From positions 1,612,001 to 1,676,000 of the forward strand of contig JAHLKI010000002.1 in NCBI GenBank assembly GCA_025602905.1: a DNA stretch of 64,000 nucleotides, read 5' to 3'. Source of the DNA: Phlyctochytrium arcticum. Its lineage: Eukaryota; Chytridiomycota; Chytridiomycetes; Chytridiales; Chytridiaceae. Positions 1-13,289 of this stretch are shown one piece after another. Within the stretch, counting starts at the first letter, position 1, and every line of letters begins with the position of its first letter. Made by a program: the position numbers and the translations under genes. A model generated the notes under the pieces. The model saw nothing but the letters and a program-made list of their open reading frames with translations, searched no databases and was not told the DNA's origin.

Positions 1-3000
1 ACAATTCCGAAGCAGATTTGCGAGCCCTGCGAAAAGGACTATCGGCCACGCTCGCCGTATTGGACATGTGGTGTGAGGCTGAGCACATGAATGAGATACA
101 GCAAGTGATTATGCAGCAAGGGCTTGCAGCGGGACTGGGCGTCAATCAGAATCGTCGCATTCCTGCGCCAGATGGCCTGCATACTGTGGAGATTGTGGAA
201 GGAAGACCATATCGCGTCCCATTCTTTCGATTAGCATCGCAACCTACGTCATTTCACCACCCACTTCATTGGTTTTTGTCTCACCTACTTTCACACCTAC
301 CCCGAATTCTGAGTGCCATCAATGACGCCAACAGCACCAAAGACGTTCTTTTCAGCATTTTTGAAGATCATAACCTTTCGCAGCCTTTAGGATTACCTCC
401 AGCTGACGATATGGCTCCTGTTAGCACCGACTATAATGTGAGTCGAGTCTGCTTGCTTATGGATTTCCCTCTGCGAGTCGCTGTTCTCCTGGCCCAAATC
501 CGCGCGGGAGTCTGGGTACGGAACGGACTGAATGTTCGCGCTCAAGCCATGCATTACCGGGAAAACATTCTTAGAGAGTGCTACGACCAGGATCTGTACC
601 TGCTTCAAATCTACTCGATACTAGTCAAGTCAGATGTCTTCATGAGTTGTCTTCTTGATCGCTTTGATCTTGCTGCATGGTTCCAAGGCGGTGTACGGGA
701 GGCTGTTACACTCACTGGACTCGAAGCGATGCAGTTGACCAGCATGGCAGAGGATTTGCTTCATCTTCTTATCGTAATTTTGACAGAAAGAAGTCGGATA
801 CGCGGCGAATCTCCCGAAGAAGAGATGCGACGGGAAGTCATTCATCATCTGGCTGCTCACCCACAGGGACTCGCATACTCAGACTTGGCCAAAAGAGTTC
901 CTGAACGGCTCGTAGATGACTGTGGTGTAGGGCTCGCGGAGCAAACGTTCGAGAATGTGCTTTCCCAAGTCGCAACTTTCAAATGGCCGGAGGGTATCAA
1001 CGAGAACGGAGTATACGAGCTCAAGAGCGAGTTTTACTCGGAGGTTGATCCGTGGTTCTGGCACTATACCCGAAATCAACGTGAAGAGCTGGAAACTATT
1101 CTTCGTAAGCGTTTCGAGAAAGGCACCGAAAATACAGCAAAGTATGTTCGACCACCGCAAGTGTTACCCGTTCCTGCAACCTCCGGTCATCATCTACTTG
1201 GCCGCGTTATCAAGGGCGAAATTTTTGTCCGTGTACTATTTTATGCGTTGTGGAACACTCTTGGATTGCCTCAAGATGACATTCAAGACGTTCCGGCAGT
1301 AAAGAGTGCAACGCTCATCGAGGAAGCGGTACATCTGATTATGCTGGCCATCTTTTGTGAGGGAGAGGAGGATAAGGAAGGTCGTCCGTCGACCGAGGAG
1401 CGCTTTACCGATCTCATTTCGTCCGTTCAAATACGCTTGCCGAACCCTTCGGCTCCTATTCAAAGTGAATCAAGCTCGTCATTGACTCTGCTACAATTTA
1501 TTTTGAAATTGACGAAGCGGACCAATGAAGAATACCTGAAGGACATTTCGGGCAGTATGTCATGGATTGTTAATCGTTTGAAAGAAGTTGGTGGAGCAGA
1601 AACCAAAAGGGTCATTGCGGAATTCGAAGCTCGCTCCAATGAAGGTGGTGCCCGCCCGCACGTTCCAGAGCATGGAACATCCGAAGAAGAGCGTCAACGA
1701 AAAGAATTGGCTAAGGCAGCCGCTAAAGCTCGACAAGCGGCCATAATGCAGCAATTTGCAGAGGCTCAACAAAAGTTCATGGACAATCATGCTGATGATA
1801 TGATGGACGAAGACGAGGACACTGAAGACATGACACTGGAGCAAGACGGACAGCACACAACAGATGCAGGTTTTGGTAATGAAGGTCCATCTTCTGGGCA
1901 ACAAGAAAGTACCTGGCAATATCCAAGTGGCTCCTGCATCTTTTGCCAAGAGGAGACAGATGATGGCGAGCAACAAACGTTCGGACTTTTGGGTATGATT
2001 CAACCTAGTCAGATTGAAAGGCACATCGACCTGGCCGACGCGGAGAGTATCGCCGGGGTAATCGCTTCTCCGACTTCTCTTGATTGGAATTGGGACCGGG
2101 AAGAAGTTTCGGCTCTCTCGTCTTCACGGTCTACTCCCCGTGGCTCTGTCACAAACTTCACACCGATCTCAGGCTCCCCTTCAAGGTCTGGCTTGACCCC
2201 TCTTCCCACCGTCACTCCCCCTGCGATTCTTTCTCGACCCACACTCGCAAGACCCATGTCACACGATCATTTTGTGGCTGGATTACACATCTCCACTTGC
2301 GGGCACTTGATGCATTTGAAATGTTTCAAGCAGTACTACAATTCAGTTGCAAGTCGCCAAGCGGCACAACTTACTCGAAATCATCCCGAGCAACTTGATC
2401 GAAGCGAGTATATGTGCCCGTTATGCAAGGCGTTGGGTAACTGTTTGATACCCGTCCTGTGGAAGACACGCAAAGAGCAGGTCAATATTATACCCAAGCA
2501 TGTTGTTGAAGGCGGTGCAAATCTTTCCGAGTGGCAAGATTGGTGGATTAAGCAGAAGAGCCAGTGGTTTGATCTCAGGAACGCAGACGACACCGAGATG
2601 TCCTCTAGTTCGCGGATGGACAGCAATGAACAGACTGCCAGTGGAACCGAATCAAATCAGTCTTCATCGCTGGACTTACCCGAAGACAGTCTTGAGCGAT
2701 TGCAATGGCACTCGTTCCGCCTAGGTCCTGAGGGTGAACCACATGATCGAACTGAATGGCGTGGGGGCCATACTGGATTCGTTGCTGTGGATGCTTTGAA
2801 TCAGATTGACGTTTGGCGTGATGCACATGAGCGTTTCATGCCTCTCTTGCAACAAATGTTCCGTGGCTCGGATGTCGATAGTGAGATAATGGACTATGGC
2901 GTTGGCGGATTGGAAGCCATGTGGTTTGCGTTTGCTTACACAGTAGTCGCCAACGAAATTGGAGGTCGTGGCGTCGATGCTAAAGTTCCCGGACAAAGTG

Positions 3001-4499
3001 CTGGTGCAGACGTTCTCGGCACCATCAGTCCCCAGGCTCTAACCCTTCTGCGTGTAATGAGCGATGCCACCATGACTTATACCCGTGTAAAGGTCCAAAC
3101 GCCGCAAATCAATGAGAAAGTACGAAAGATGGGGGTAGAGCTGTTCCGAAGTGTTTTCGTTGGATTCGTTGAGATGGATGAGCAGTTAGAGGCTCGCGAC
3201 ATTGATGATCTTTCCGATATGCCCCCATTCCTGCTGATCGACTCTTACAGTGAGTTTTGTCAGTTGTGTTTCACAACCATTCCTGCGTGCAGCGCTGGCG
3301 GCTTTGAGGATGTTTTCCGTTGGTGCGGTATCTTCTTTGTGAACAAGGTCATACATACCATTTGCAGCATTTTGGAGAGCGTGGCGATTAGAAATGAAAC
3401 GTGGATCAAGGATCCCAGAGTAGTCGATGCCGCTGATGAGGCCAAGAAACAACAGTCGTCACCAGAAGCAGAGGAACAAATGCGTCAATTTGTTATTTGG
3501 ATATGCCAGAATCTGGATATGCAACAAAAGAACATCGATCTTGTCTTGAACACTCTGGATATGGGTCTTGTATCTGTTTTGGTGAAGCGAATCACACTAG
3601 TGTTTCTGCGCTTTTTGGTCATTACCATTTGGGCACGTTTTGGAATCGTGCCTCACGAGCAACCTGCCTCATCGGAACCAACGGTTACCACTTCCAATGA
3701 CTCTGAATATGATCGACTTAGTCGGTATCTTCGCTTGCCAACACTTGAAATTCTTTGCTCGTCCAAAACCATTGAGAACCCGTTCTTTAATCGACTTATT
3801 CGCGGCTGGTGTGCACATGTTGCTCATGACGATCAAGTGTTTGGAGGACTGTCCGCTGATGGTCTACCTGAGGCCAAATTGACGCCAGATGAAGCTGAAG
3901 AAGGCCCCATTTTTGCATTACCTGATCCGCGTATTCGTGACCTGGTAGCCATTCCACATCGCTTGGATGTTTTGTTTGAAGAGAGCCTGCGACGCACGTG
4001 TCGGCGCTGTGGTCAAGTCCCATCAGATCCTGCTCTCTGTCTTATATGCGGCACTTTTGTTTGCAGCCAAAGTTTCTGTTGCCAGGAGAACGACCGAGGG
4101 GAATGCAACATCCATGCTAAAGAGTGAGTACTTCCCCTTTTTTTATCGAGTTATGATACTGACAGATTGTATCTTAGGTGCGGAAGTGGAATTGGCATCT
4201 ATCTGCTGATAAATAAGTGCGTGATATTGCTCTTACATTGGGATAATGGTTTTTTCAATACGCCCCCATACTTGGATGCCCATGGTGAAGTTGATTTCGG
4301 ACTCAAGTATGTACAACGCAAGTCGTCACTTCATAGATTCATTTGTTAATTATTCTTGCATAGACGCGGTCGACCTCAGTTCCTCAACCAGCGTCGTTAC
4401 GACGAAATCCGCAAACTTTGGCTGACCCACGGAGTGCCAAGCTTTGTGGCGCGAAAGATTGAACAAAGCTTCGACCGAGGTGGTTGGCAAACCATGTAG
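1..4499 (+). CDS. UBR1: E3 ubiquitin ligase UBR1-type (N-recognin), 5' truncated by window edge
   Basis: The reading frame is already open at base 1, so this is the C-terminal ~1,450 residues of a larger protein (yeast Ubr1 has about 1,950 residues). UBR1 ligases recognise destabilising N-terminal residues and, with an E2, ubiquitinate the substrate (Arg/N-degron pathway). Visible landmarks are a UBR1-type winged-helix stretch (about 810-1110 bp), an Ala/Lys/Gln-rich helix (1680-1790 bp), a RING-H2 with a long internal insertion (first pair CIFC at ~1937 bp, CGHLMHLKC at ~2300 bp, CPLC at ~2415 bp), and a C-terminal Cys-rich autoinhibitory-type region (CRRCG...CLICG at ~4000 bp). Two introns close the gene: 4124-4177 and 4307-4363. 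Splicing them gives a tail with GRPQFLNQRRYDEIRKLWLT, matching the conserved UBR1 C-terminus, and stop 4497-4499. The UBR box and N-domain lie outside the window. It converges on the stress-protein gene, 123 bp away. Confidence 0.95.
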
Positions 4500-4622
4500 T
4501 TTGATGCTACGCATGCTCAATTGTACAGTATTTATGTGTGGGGCGAATGCATTGTATATGTGTACGGTGTTTTACAAGTGACTCCAAAAAAAGATTTCAA
4601 TCAATATACGGCCACCAATTCA

Positions 4623-5195
4623 TCACTGCTTGACAATGACTACGGTGCAGTCTAATTCACGGCATAAAAAGTCCGAAACACTTCCGAGAAGTGCCCTGTA
4701 GATGACATTTTTGAGAATTTTGGTTCAAATTTTGAAAACAAAAGTTGCAAATTACCTCTTGACTGCTCCCACGCTACCTCTTCGCCCAACAATAACCGCC
4801 GTGGCATTGCTTTCCATCGCTAATGTCTTGATGGTTTCTCGCGGATCGCCCTTGGCGATGTGAGCCTTCACCGTTACTGCTTCCGCCGCGCCAGGTTGTC
4901 CATGCAATACCACATGGCTGGTCATGCTACGGACCAGTACTTCAACATCCCTTTCCAATCCTTTGAGCATTTCCGGGGTCATCGAGTTTGTATGCCCCGA
5001 GTGCCCAGCTGTTGCCGGGTCGAGCTGCTTCGACGCGTGAACGACAGTCACAGAATCACCCTTGGCGACAAATTGGCGAAAGGCCCAGAGGAGAACCGGT
5101 GAACTCTGTACTCCATGCTTGGTAATGGAATCAATTCCGATGATGATATGGCGGTGGCCGGGGATAGGCAATGGAGGAAGAACTTCGTGGCTCAT
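4623..5195 (-). CDS. Universal stress protein (UspA fold), two exons
   Basis: Exons are 5195-4756 and 4695-4623, with a 60-bp GT-AG intron (4696-4755). The spliced product is 170 aa. It starts with beta-strand HIIIGIDSI followed by a helix, and ends with VGRRGSVGAVKR joined to ALLGSVSDFLCRELDCTVVI, the G-x2-G-x9-G(S/T)-type nucleotide-binding tail of ATP-binding Usp proteins. The second exon is essential: without it the last strand and the SVSD motif are missing. Usp proteins are small soluble ATP-binding dimers linked to stress tolerance; the substrate and partner are unknown here. The ATG at 5193-5195 was chosen because the first strand starts about 14 residues later. The 3' end faces the 3' end of the UBR1 gene. 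Confidence 0.85.
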
Positions 5196-5563
5196 TGTTG
5201 CAATTCTGTAGACAGACTGTACGTGAATATGGTAGAAACGGTGCGGCTTTTGTTCCTTGACCTGTACCTCGGACTTTCACTTGATGCAATTCCTTTCCTA
5301 TATGGTTAATGCGTTGTCAGTACTGCGTTACGGTACTTTGGGGGATCGGGCAATCTTTTCTGAACTCACGCGAGATGTGCTGATTCAGTGATTTTGAGAA
5401 ATTCGAGTCAGATTGACCAGCGGTCCAGATGACAAAACCGCCAAGCACACGCCGCGGTTTGCCATAAGACTCGATGTTTTTAGGCAAACTCTTCGGTATA
5501 AATTATGGCACATTCTATGTAAAAAGATTTACAGATGGTCCCCGGCAAATACAACCAGAGTGT
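5196..5563. other. Intergenic gap between kinesin 3' end and stress-protein 5' end
   Basis: This 368-bp stretch has no convincing exon. It must hold the 3' UTR of the kinesin and the promoter of the stress-protein gene, both on the minus strand. I see no recognisable element. Confidence 0.4.
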
Positions 5564-8500
5564 TTATACAGATACTGTTGTGTGAGATCCACCTCCCAGG
5601 GCTGTACCTAATGATGTAGATTGCTCACGATCTCGGCCATTAGCCATTCTCTTTTCCTTTCTGTCCTTCTCCAAGGCAGCCGCTAGCTTGTGATTGACGG
5701 TTACAACCTCTTTCAATTTTACACGCAAATCTTTGTTGGCCTTGCGTAGGGTGTTCAAATCGTTAATGTGGGAGGCATCAGCTGATGAAGCGGTCGTTTC
5801 GGCGGAAGAGTCGGTCTCGGTTTGCACAGCGGTTGTTGCAGTCACCGGCTCATCCTTATTTTGTACCTGAGCTAATTGCTGGATGCATCCAATTGCCAGA
5901 TTTCGAACTTCTGATATATTCGAAGCGGACTTCTGCATTGATCGGAGCTGAGTGATCAATGAAAACTGAACTCGGTGACAAAGAAACCTACCAGTTGATT
6001 ACACATCTTTACAAGTCCTGGAGAACTCGCCACTTCCTGGGCTAAGGCATTAAACATCCCCACATCTAGATCAGAGGGTATGGCGCTGCTTTCGGTACTG
6101 CCCTTTTGAGCAGCTGTCATACTCGCTAATTACAAAGTTTGTAAGAGTTACTACCTCAAAAATTGGACTGTGTCAGTACCTTCAGCTCTGTCGCGCTCAA
6201 TTTTGATCTCGGCCATTTGTTGCTGCAAAACGTGTCGTTCCGAATCCAGCTCCTTGACCCGCTGAGCTACTGGTGCCCGCATCTCGTCCTAATGGCAAAA
6301 GATTAGGTTCACTGAGCTGCCGATGGTTACTCACACATATAGTATGAAGCCTTACATTAGAATCAAGCTCGTTCAATATCATGTTCCCTTCATCCAGTTC
6401 TCGAGTGAGATTCGAGATGGCGAGCCGTACATCGCGTAGTTGCTTGGATAAGGAGTGGTATAGTTTGAAATTCTGCAATAGTGCAAAAATGGAAATTAAG
6501 ACTTTGAAAATAAGTGAATTCCGCAAATAAAATGGTTCCAACCTCCATTTCTACCGCACGCTCGCGTACTACTTGTTCAACTTTAAGCATATGGTCCACT
6601 GCTGCTTCAATGGGCTCCGCTGATGCTACCCGTTCGTGAGTCGTATCAGGCAAGGACTGAAGAGTTGGAGCGTCTCTGTCTTTTCCTTTCCTGATGGCAC
6701 GAGCATGAACAATCGAAATTTTTTTAAGATCAGAAAGCACTACCTTTCGGTTAAGTTCCCCACACTGCGTCCCCGACCACCCACACTTTCTCTCTTTCCC
6801 TTTAATGAAGCCATTTCTTCTGCTTTGCGATCCAGTTTCTTACGCATCAACTCGATCTGCTGCTCTAGATGCCGGATTTTACGAGCGTCCTCCTCGGTCT
6901 GTTTTTTCACGGCTGCAAGCTCCTTGGCCCTCCTGGAATCATGTTCGGCGGCTTTCTCTGATTCTAGAAATGATCTTAGTATGTAGTTTGGAAATCATGG
7001 CGGCAAGCACCTACCCTCCTTCAACCGTTTTTTCAAAGTTGCCGTTTTCTCGCTTAGCTTAGCAATCTCATCCTTGTATTCCATTGCCTTTCGCGTAGAT
7101 AGATCCTTCTCTTTGCCGACTTTTTCCCAATCCCGCTGTTTGGATTTGAATTTCTGTATCTGGCTTTCCAAGCTTTTGATGCGTCGCTCGTGCTCATCAC
7201 GCATGCGATCCCGCTGCGTGTGAGCTTCCAACAGCTCAGCTGCACATTTCGTAGACTCGTCGCGTGCACTCTCTAGCTCTCGCTCGAGTTTATGAATTTT
7301 TTCCGTATGAGTATGTCGTAGCCGTTCAGTTCTAAAGCAATAGACGGATTGTATAAGGACGTAATCAATGTGTAACGAGAAGTTTGTTGACATACTCTTT
7401 GTGTGCCTTTGATAAATCTTTCGCAACTTCAACTCTCGCTCGGTTGGCCGCTTCCAGGTCCCGTACCAGCTGTTCAGGAAATACCTCTTCTTCATCCTCT
7501 CTTGTACTGACATCTGAAACGGCGTTCCTTTCTTGTCTCTGAATCTGTTCAGAGGATGCAGAAGGCGGCAAGGGCTTGGCTCTTGAACCACTAAATCGGA
7601 CCTCGCTACGTATTCGGAGTTTAGCGTACTGCTTCTCTTGGACAATTCACCAAAAATGGCTCACCTAACATGGACAGGGAAAGAATCGGCATCTTGCCCC
7701 TCTTCGCTCTGGGCTTGAGCAATCTCCTGAATCTCGTCCGTTTCTTCCTCGCCAACCTGTGTTCGGTTGTCCTTTTTTTAAAGATCAGCTTAATCGTTTA
7801 TGAATCCCGATAGACATCATAACCAACCTCGTCGGATTGTGACCCACTATCCCCTTGAAGTGCCAATTTTGAAAATTGATCGTCATCGCCCACCATCGCA
7901 TATCGTGCGTTAAGCTCTATTGTTAGACGCTCGTTTTCGCGCCACAGTTGTTCTAGCAACTCCGCTGGGTTATTCGCCACTGGAGGAGGTCGACGCGCTC
8001 TGTGTCGGGCAGGTGAATCAGAGGACGCCTCAATCATGATGGTACGGTCCTCATCAACTCCTTCTGCGATGCCCGAAACATTTAGAATGCTTTGGCCTTC
8101 GTCGTGTTGGATAGATTCCTCCTGCACTAATTCAACAATCCGAGGGCCGTGAATTTCCCCATGTTGTATATTCGTGATCAGATGGTGTTCAGCAGCAGGC
8201 GCAAGCATCTGCAGCATCCCGTGTTGCTGCTCCAATCGGAGTTGGTGTATTTCGGCCAACATGTCAGCTTGATCATCCTGCAGCCGTTGCACTTCAGCTC
8301 GAAGAGAATCGTTCTCGGTGATCACTTCCGAGTTGACCCTGTATTTTTCTATTAGATTTGACTTCGTGCGAAATGGCGGCAAAATTCAAACCGTTCTAGT
8401 CTTGCGACGATAGCCTCCTTTTCCTCAACCTTGCCCTTTAACTTTCCGACCTCGTTCTCCGAATCGAAAAGCTCATCCTCCAGTCGTCTAATAGCCGCAT

Positions 8501-11244
8501 GTTGTCGATCCAATAGGGCTGCATGGCTCATATCCGGATTGCTGTCGATGATAATGACATGTATTCATAATATGCAAGGTTGAAATATGCTTCATCTAAC
8601 AACTCACCTGATGTTCCTTTGGACCCTCCGTCTCCTGTATTGATTTTTTCGCTGTGGCTCAGAACCAGCCGATGGCGGTCGTGAAGAGTCAGGTGTCTAA
8701 ATTTAAAGCATCTACACCAAGCTTCTTCAACAAAAAACTTTCGACTGAGCTGTACCTCATTCAGATTTTGACTTTGGTGCTGTCCGTTCGGAACGATTGC
8801 TCCTGGCCCTTTGAGTCACCACAGTCAACCTCACTGGCCTTTGAAATACACGCTCAATTACCCACCAGATCGATCGAGGCATATTCTACTGAAGGAATTA
8901 GCATTGCTTACGCGACATTTGCAAAGACATTACCCAGAATCAGGTCGCCATCGTTTTACAACGCCTTTGATGTTTTCAGCAACGGTCATTTCTCCTCCGC
9001 TCATCCAACCGACAACAGCATCGACCAGCACACCGGCGTCTCTGACAAGGTCTGCTTTTTCATTTTCCAAAACCTTTATGACCTCGTTAATACATACATT
9101 CAGCATGCATGATCTCATCTCATACCTGAATTCGCGTCTCAGCCTCCATTAGTTTCACCGAGAGCTGGGAGTGCTCGGAAGACAAGCGATCCATATCTGC
9201 GAACGCCTGTGATGTTTGGTTATTACTATCCTGAAACGACGGTTATTTTGTGTTATTCAGCAGGGTGCGCTCAAAAATACCTGTAGATGTTGCTCTAATG
9301 CTATCATCTCATTTCGCAGAAGGTCACGTTCCCGGGTAACAACTTCCAATTCCTTGAGAGCCTCTATTAAAACAAATATGAACTCAACCGACCAACGCTT
9401 ATTCGAGGGCGATGTTCTTACTGGCTCCTTTAGCGGTCCGAGCTTTCAACTCCAGCATAAATCCATGTACCCATTCCCGATCTTCTCCTCCTACGCCCTC
9501 GTCATCATGCTCTTCTTCTTCGTCACTTGATGCCCTTGGCCTTCCATCCTTTTCATTCTTCAGTCGGTCCTCCAGCACATGGATTTGATCCAGCATCGAT
9601 GCCAACTGTACAGCGTGGTGGTTGACTATGTTCACGACAGGTTTGTTCTGGATTTTCCGAGCACGATCAGCGTATTTAAGAGTGTTCAGGGTTTCTTCCG
9701 TATCTTCTTCGGCAGGACTACAGAAACAAGCTCATTAGGCTCGAATAAGGGAGTAGATCTCTGAACGGCGCGCACCTGATACAGGCAATCATGACTGTCT
9801 AAACCCCATAGTTAAAATAAGGATCGTTTTTGAATTGCGATGCTTTACGTTACCTTTGCATTTCCTCCAAGAGAGTCTTGCAACAATCTAGTGCGATTCT
9901 TTAGCAGAGATATTGTCAAATGCTATTCTGCTTCCGCACCTTGTCAATTTGGATTCCCTGTAAGGAACGTGGCGGTCCTTTGATGAGTTGCTATCGCCTA
10001 AAATCGAAATCACGTTCCCCAATGCAAGCAGGCCAGAGTTTATCTACTCCAATTGTTTATATAAGCTCAACAACGACAATGTGTGGTGAAGATTACAGTA
10101 CCTTGACGGATTCCTTGAACCTAATCCCTTCTGCTCTCGTTCTCTTTAATCGCTCGGAGCCTATTTCATATGTATATGCATGAGTGAGATCCAGAAAAGG
10201 TTTAAACGAAAAATTGGTCCTCACCAGCCAAATCCACCAGACACAACTTGGACACACGCAAAATGCATGGCTCATCGCCAACTTGATGTTGTTCGACAAC
10301 GAGCATAAAGATTGCGTGCGACCGACTAGAGTTCATATGCATCTGAGTATCTCCAGTCGTACGCTCAATAGCCCCCATCTCCAAACAACTATGAAAGTAA
10401 AATGAATAGGTATTTTCGATCACATTTCAGAAGGGTCTTACTTGAGGCACTCCTCTGCTGAGTTTACGACTCTCTCTGATAATCCACTGACGACCGTCAC
10501 ACCATGGCGGTCTTTGCGGATTGACAAATCTTTGGGATCACTCGATGGCATCAAGAGATCTCGGATCTGACCGACATCTGATTAGCGCTGGAAGAACTAC
10601 GTTAACAAGCCACAAACCTGTTCCTGGTAGATTTCCAGAAAAGAAAGTTTGACAACATATTTGATATCCGGGTCGTCGGAATGTGCTTCCTAAGACAAAA
10701 TTGGTATGAAGCATAACTTAGCCGAAAGAAACAGAGCAAGAATACCTCCACCCCCGCAAATATCTTTTCTACGGCGCGTGGTATTATCCCTCTTATGTTC
10801 TCTGGGACGTCGCAAGTGTGATCTGAACCCATGGTATAGGTCTTGCCGCTGCTTGTTTGCCCACTTTGCGATGAGACACAACCGTCAGATTGAAGTCCAA
10901 AAAGTTAAGAGGTCCGGGCTGTAATACATACTACGCAAGAATCGTCCCATTGACTCCTTCAAGGACTCCATCCACTGCCGACTGAACTCCTTCCCACACC
11001 GTTTCTTGGTCGGCATCGGAATCATAAACTGAGTCAAACGTAAAAGTTCGCGGTGATTGGGCGGTTTGCAGTGTGACAGTAGCAGGCGAGTTGACGGTAG
11101 CAACATGGTGTCGTTGGATAGGCCTCAGCTGTATGGCGTGGAAATCACCAACTGTCAGTCGAGAACTGTTTGTTTATTTTCGCCACAATGGAGCACACTT
11201 ACACGAAGGAGCACCCGAACGGGAACAAGAGCTGGATTCTCCAT
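5564..11244 (-). CDS. Kinesin-4 family motor (KIF4/KIF21-like), many exons
   Basis: Plus-end-directed microtubule motor with an N-terminal head and a long coiled-coil stalk. Motor exons read on the minus strand: 11244-11203 (starts [14 protein letters not shown]), 11128-10932, 10863-10746 (P-loop GQTSSGKT), 10689-10618, 10566-10442, 10388-10225 (switch [10 protein letters not shown], then CLVDLAG), 10160-10102 ([11 protein letters not shown]), 10043-9940 (VPYRESKLT), 9887-9854 ([12 protein letters not shown]), 9798-9776, 9717-9422 (ends motor with [17 protein letters not shown]). This last motif and the loop after switch II are typical of kinesin-4. Further exons at 9363-9281 and 9230-9126, and blocks down to 5564, encode Glu/Lys/Leu-rich coiled coil. 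The stop TAA is at 5564-5566. The tail exons are less certain than the motor, and no Cys-rich KIF4 tail is seen. All introns are 50-74 bp. An ACGCGT box lies 115 bp before the ATG, suggesting G1/S expression (inference). Confidence 0.88.
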
Positions 11245-11358
11245 TTTGCAACGCTTATAGCGGACGACGGTACCAAGCTTTCCATGTACCCGTCCTTTTC
11301 AGCTGCGAGCTCTTGGCCAGATTCCCCAAAATCCTGTCCTTTACCAAATTCAAGTCCG

Positions 11359-11364
11359 ACGCGT
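11359..11364. promoter_or_regulatory. ACGCGT (MCB-like) box upstream of kinesin
   Basis: An ACGCGT hexamer inside the palindrome GACGCGTC lies 115 bp upstream of the kinesin start codon. In yeasts this motif is bound by MBF (Mbp1/Res APSES proteins) to drive G1/S genes. Function here is inferred from the motif and its position only. The hexamer is not rare in this window. Confidence 0.3.
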
Positions 11365-12064
11365 CGCGCTCCGACGCTGATCTCGTTTTGGACAAAAAGT
11401 TCAAAAACTCACCACTGAAGATTGCTTGAAGTGTTGGCGACCAGTGTCGCTTTGGATATTACGAGTCCCCGGATCGCTCACTGGACATCTCCAAACTCCC
11501 ACTCGAGTTTGACTAGACTCGAATCTTGAGATTGCTATGCGAAAGAATGTCCAAGATCTTCCTATTGCGCCAACTATACATGTTTACCGTGCAAAGGAAC
11601 GGCAGATGATGGTTAGCGTATCAGTCGAAAGGGATTTCGACTAGTCGATAAGGGCTTAGCTTCTATGGTACTGGACTTTCTTGGTCAAAGTCTGGTCTGT
11701 CCTGATTGTTTATCAGTAATTTGCGTTCCTCATTTGCGGAAGACAAGAGTATGACCACTGATGTGCTCAAGAGTCAAGAGGTGCTGATCACCCGAGCTTT
11801 GAAGACTCTGCAGCTTTGGGTTCCACTAGACAAAGTAAGATCCGATTCCGGGTGCAAGAATAACAGCATTATTGTCTCTTTTGTTGTAGAGGAAGTATTG
11901 TGGTTGCATGACCAATTACCCATTTGGGAGATGATTAGAGGGAATCATTCAACAGAAACGACAACTCCTCAGCTTGTATGCGTTACTTCTTTGCACGATA
12001 TAACTTGGATCCACGAATCTGTAAATCACAAGTACTACTACTAAGATTCCTTTTGCTGATTGAG
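11365..12064. other. Intergenic stretch with one doubtful ORF
   Basis: Beyond the kinesin promoter I see no gene I can defend. On the plus strand an ATG at 11750 opens about 98 codons to 12044. That stretch contains a perfect-looking 55-bp intron (GTAAGA...TTGTAG, about 11835-11889). Splicing it moves the frame to an early stop after ~42 residues, while leaving it in keeps the frame open. Neither product is recognisable. Confidence 0.25.
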
Positions 12065-12621
12065 CTATTGTCTATTTGTCTTTGGCATAGGGCAGTCAAT
12101 TCGGTTCATGCATTGGCCTGCCCTCGCAGAAAATTCCTGCCTTAACCAGATATTTGCTTGGATGAGCCTCCGCGTCAGGTATCCATAAACCTTCATCAAG
12201 TCGAGTTCCTTCAAATCCAGCGTGTTGGGCTGAAATTGATTCGTCTTTCGACTGTCCATTCTGAACGCGAGCGCGAACCGCCGTTAAGAAGTATTCAAAC
12301 TTGAAAAATGTAGTTTATTTCCTCTGATGAAAGCTACCGGACTTTCCAGAATATCAACCAGTAGAGCTGCCAAATGAGGGGAGAGCCTCCAAACCCTAAC
12401 ATTGTGAGAAGATCCATAGGGAGTGTACTAGGCCACTCAAGCGATCTGCTGAATTGTAGTGAAGCTGGGGCTGGATATATATGTTGCTCCGGTGTAACTT
12501 TGTTCCTACGTTTGGGTCGACGATATATGTCTGGCTCCAGAATGGTCCCTTCAAAACTTTCAAAGCTTTTGAAGGGAGGGAGTGTAAATAAGAACAATAG
12601 AAAGGTGCTTTGCAGAGCCAT
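12065..12621 (-). CDS. Hypothetical two-exon membrane or secreted protein
   Basis: Exons are 12621-12338 and 12260-12065, with a 77-bp intron (GTAGCT...GTTCAG) whose removal keeps the frame. The product has 159 residues. The N-terminus MALQSTFLLFLFTLPPF looks like a signal peptide or membrane anchor. A second hydrophobic stretch, GSPLIWQLYWLIFW, precedes the splice junction. The second exon is a charged helix-forming tail (LDLKELDLMKVYGYLTRRLI). I do not recognise the family. Support comes from the in-frame splice and sensible composition; there is no paralog in the window to confirm it. It might still be a chance ORF. Confidence 0.4.
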
Positions 12622-12714
12622 AATGATGAACTTATTTTGCTTGGGGCATTTTTGTATTACAGACAGGGTGTTAAATGAATTTGTTTCATAGTCGGGGACT
12701 GGACGACTACGCAT

Positions 12715-12771
12715 CTACCCCCTTTTTCTCTGCCCTCTGCAGAAGCAGAAAAAATTTCTGAGCTTGGCTCT
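12715..12771 (-). pseudogene. C-terminal remnant of the FFxxCRG small-protein family
   Basis: Reads RAKLRNFFCFCRGQRKRG then a stop. It matches the basic-helix plus FFCFCRG end of the family seen intact at 38054-38176 and 41123-41296. The codon just upstream in this frame is a stop, so the N-terminal part is lost or belongs to an exon I cannot place. Confidence 0.45.
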
Positions 12772-13289
12772 TTAGCCTTGGCCACGATGTTGGGTTGTGT
12801 GGACCGTGGCTGTTTCGGTATACGATGGGTGAACTGATCAAATGGCTGCTTTGGTAAAGGATGGGTGAATCTATCAGATGGTGTGATTAGGTGGTATATA
12901 CCCTCAAAATCTCATGTTTGGAAAGGTGGAATTCGTGCTAGCTTTCAGGACAAACCGCGCCCCGCAAAACATGTCGTATATCATGTCAGCCGTATATTTG
13001 AAAGACGATTATCAATGGCGTCAAGCACTTGGTACGGCCGGAATACTGGAGACCCCATCTTCTTACATCACTGTTGAAATGGAGCAGTAGTTGTACGAAA
13101 ATGAAAGTTTTCTTATTAAAAACACTAACACCGATAGGCACGAGTATTTTGAGGAGATTTTTTCGCCTGTATGGTAGATGTCCATGGGAGATCTACACTT
13201 CTCTGGAGGCATTCTTGCCAGACACGAAAAACAATCCCGCAAGCTTCCTCCTGAGCCAGGACTTCTTTTTCTGTTTTGGTGGTTTGGGG
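12772..13289. other. Unassigned stretch
   Basis: No exon, repeat module or RNA gene is recognisable. Short open frames here have no paralogs in the window and no plausible splice sites. At 13339-13350, just beyond, there is a run of 12 C bases where the next module begins. Confidence 0.3.
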
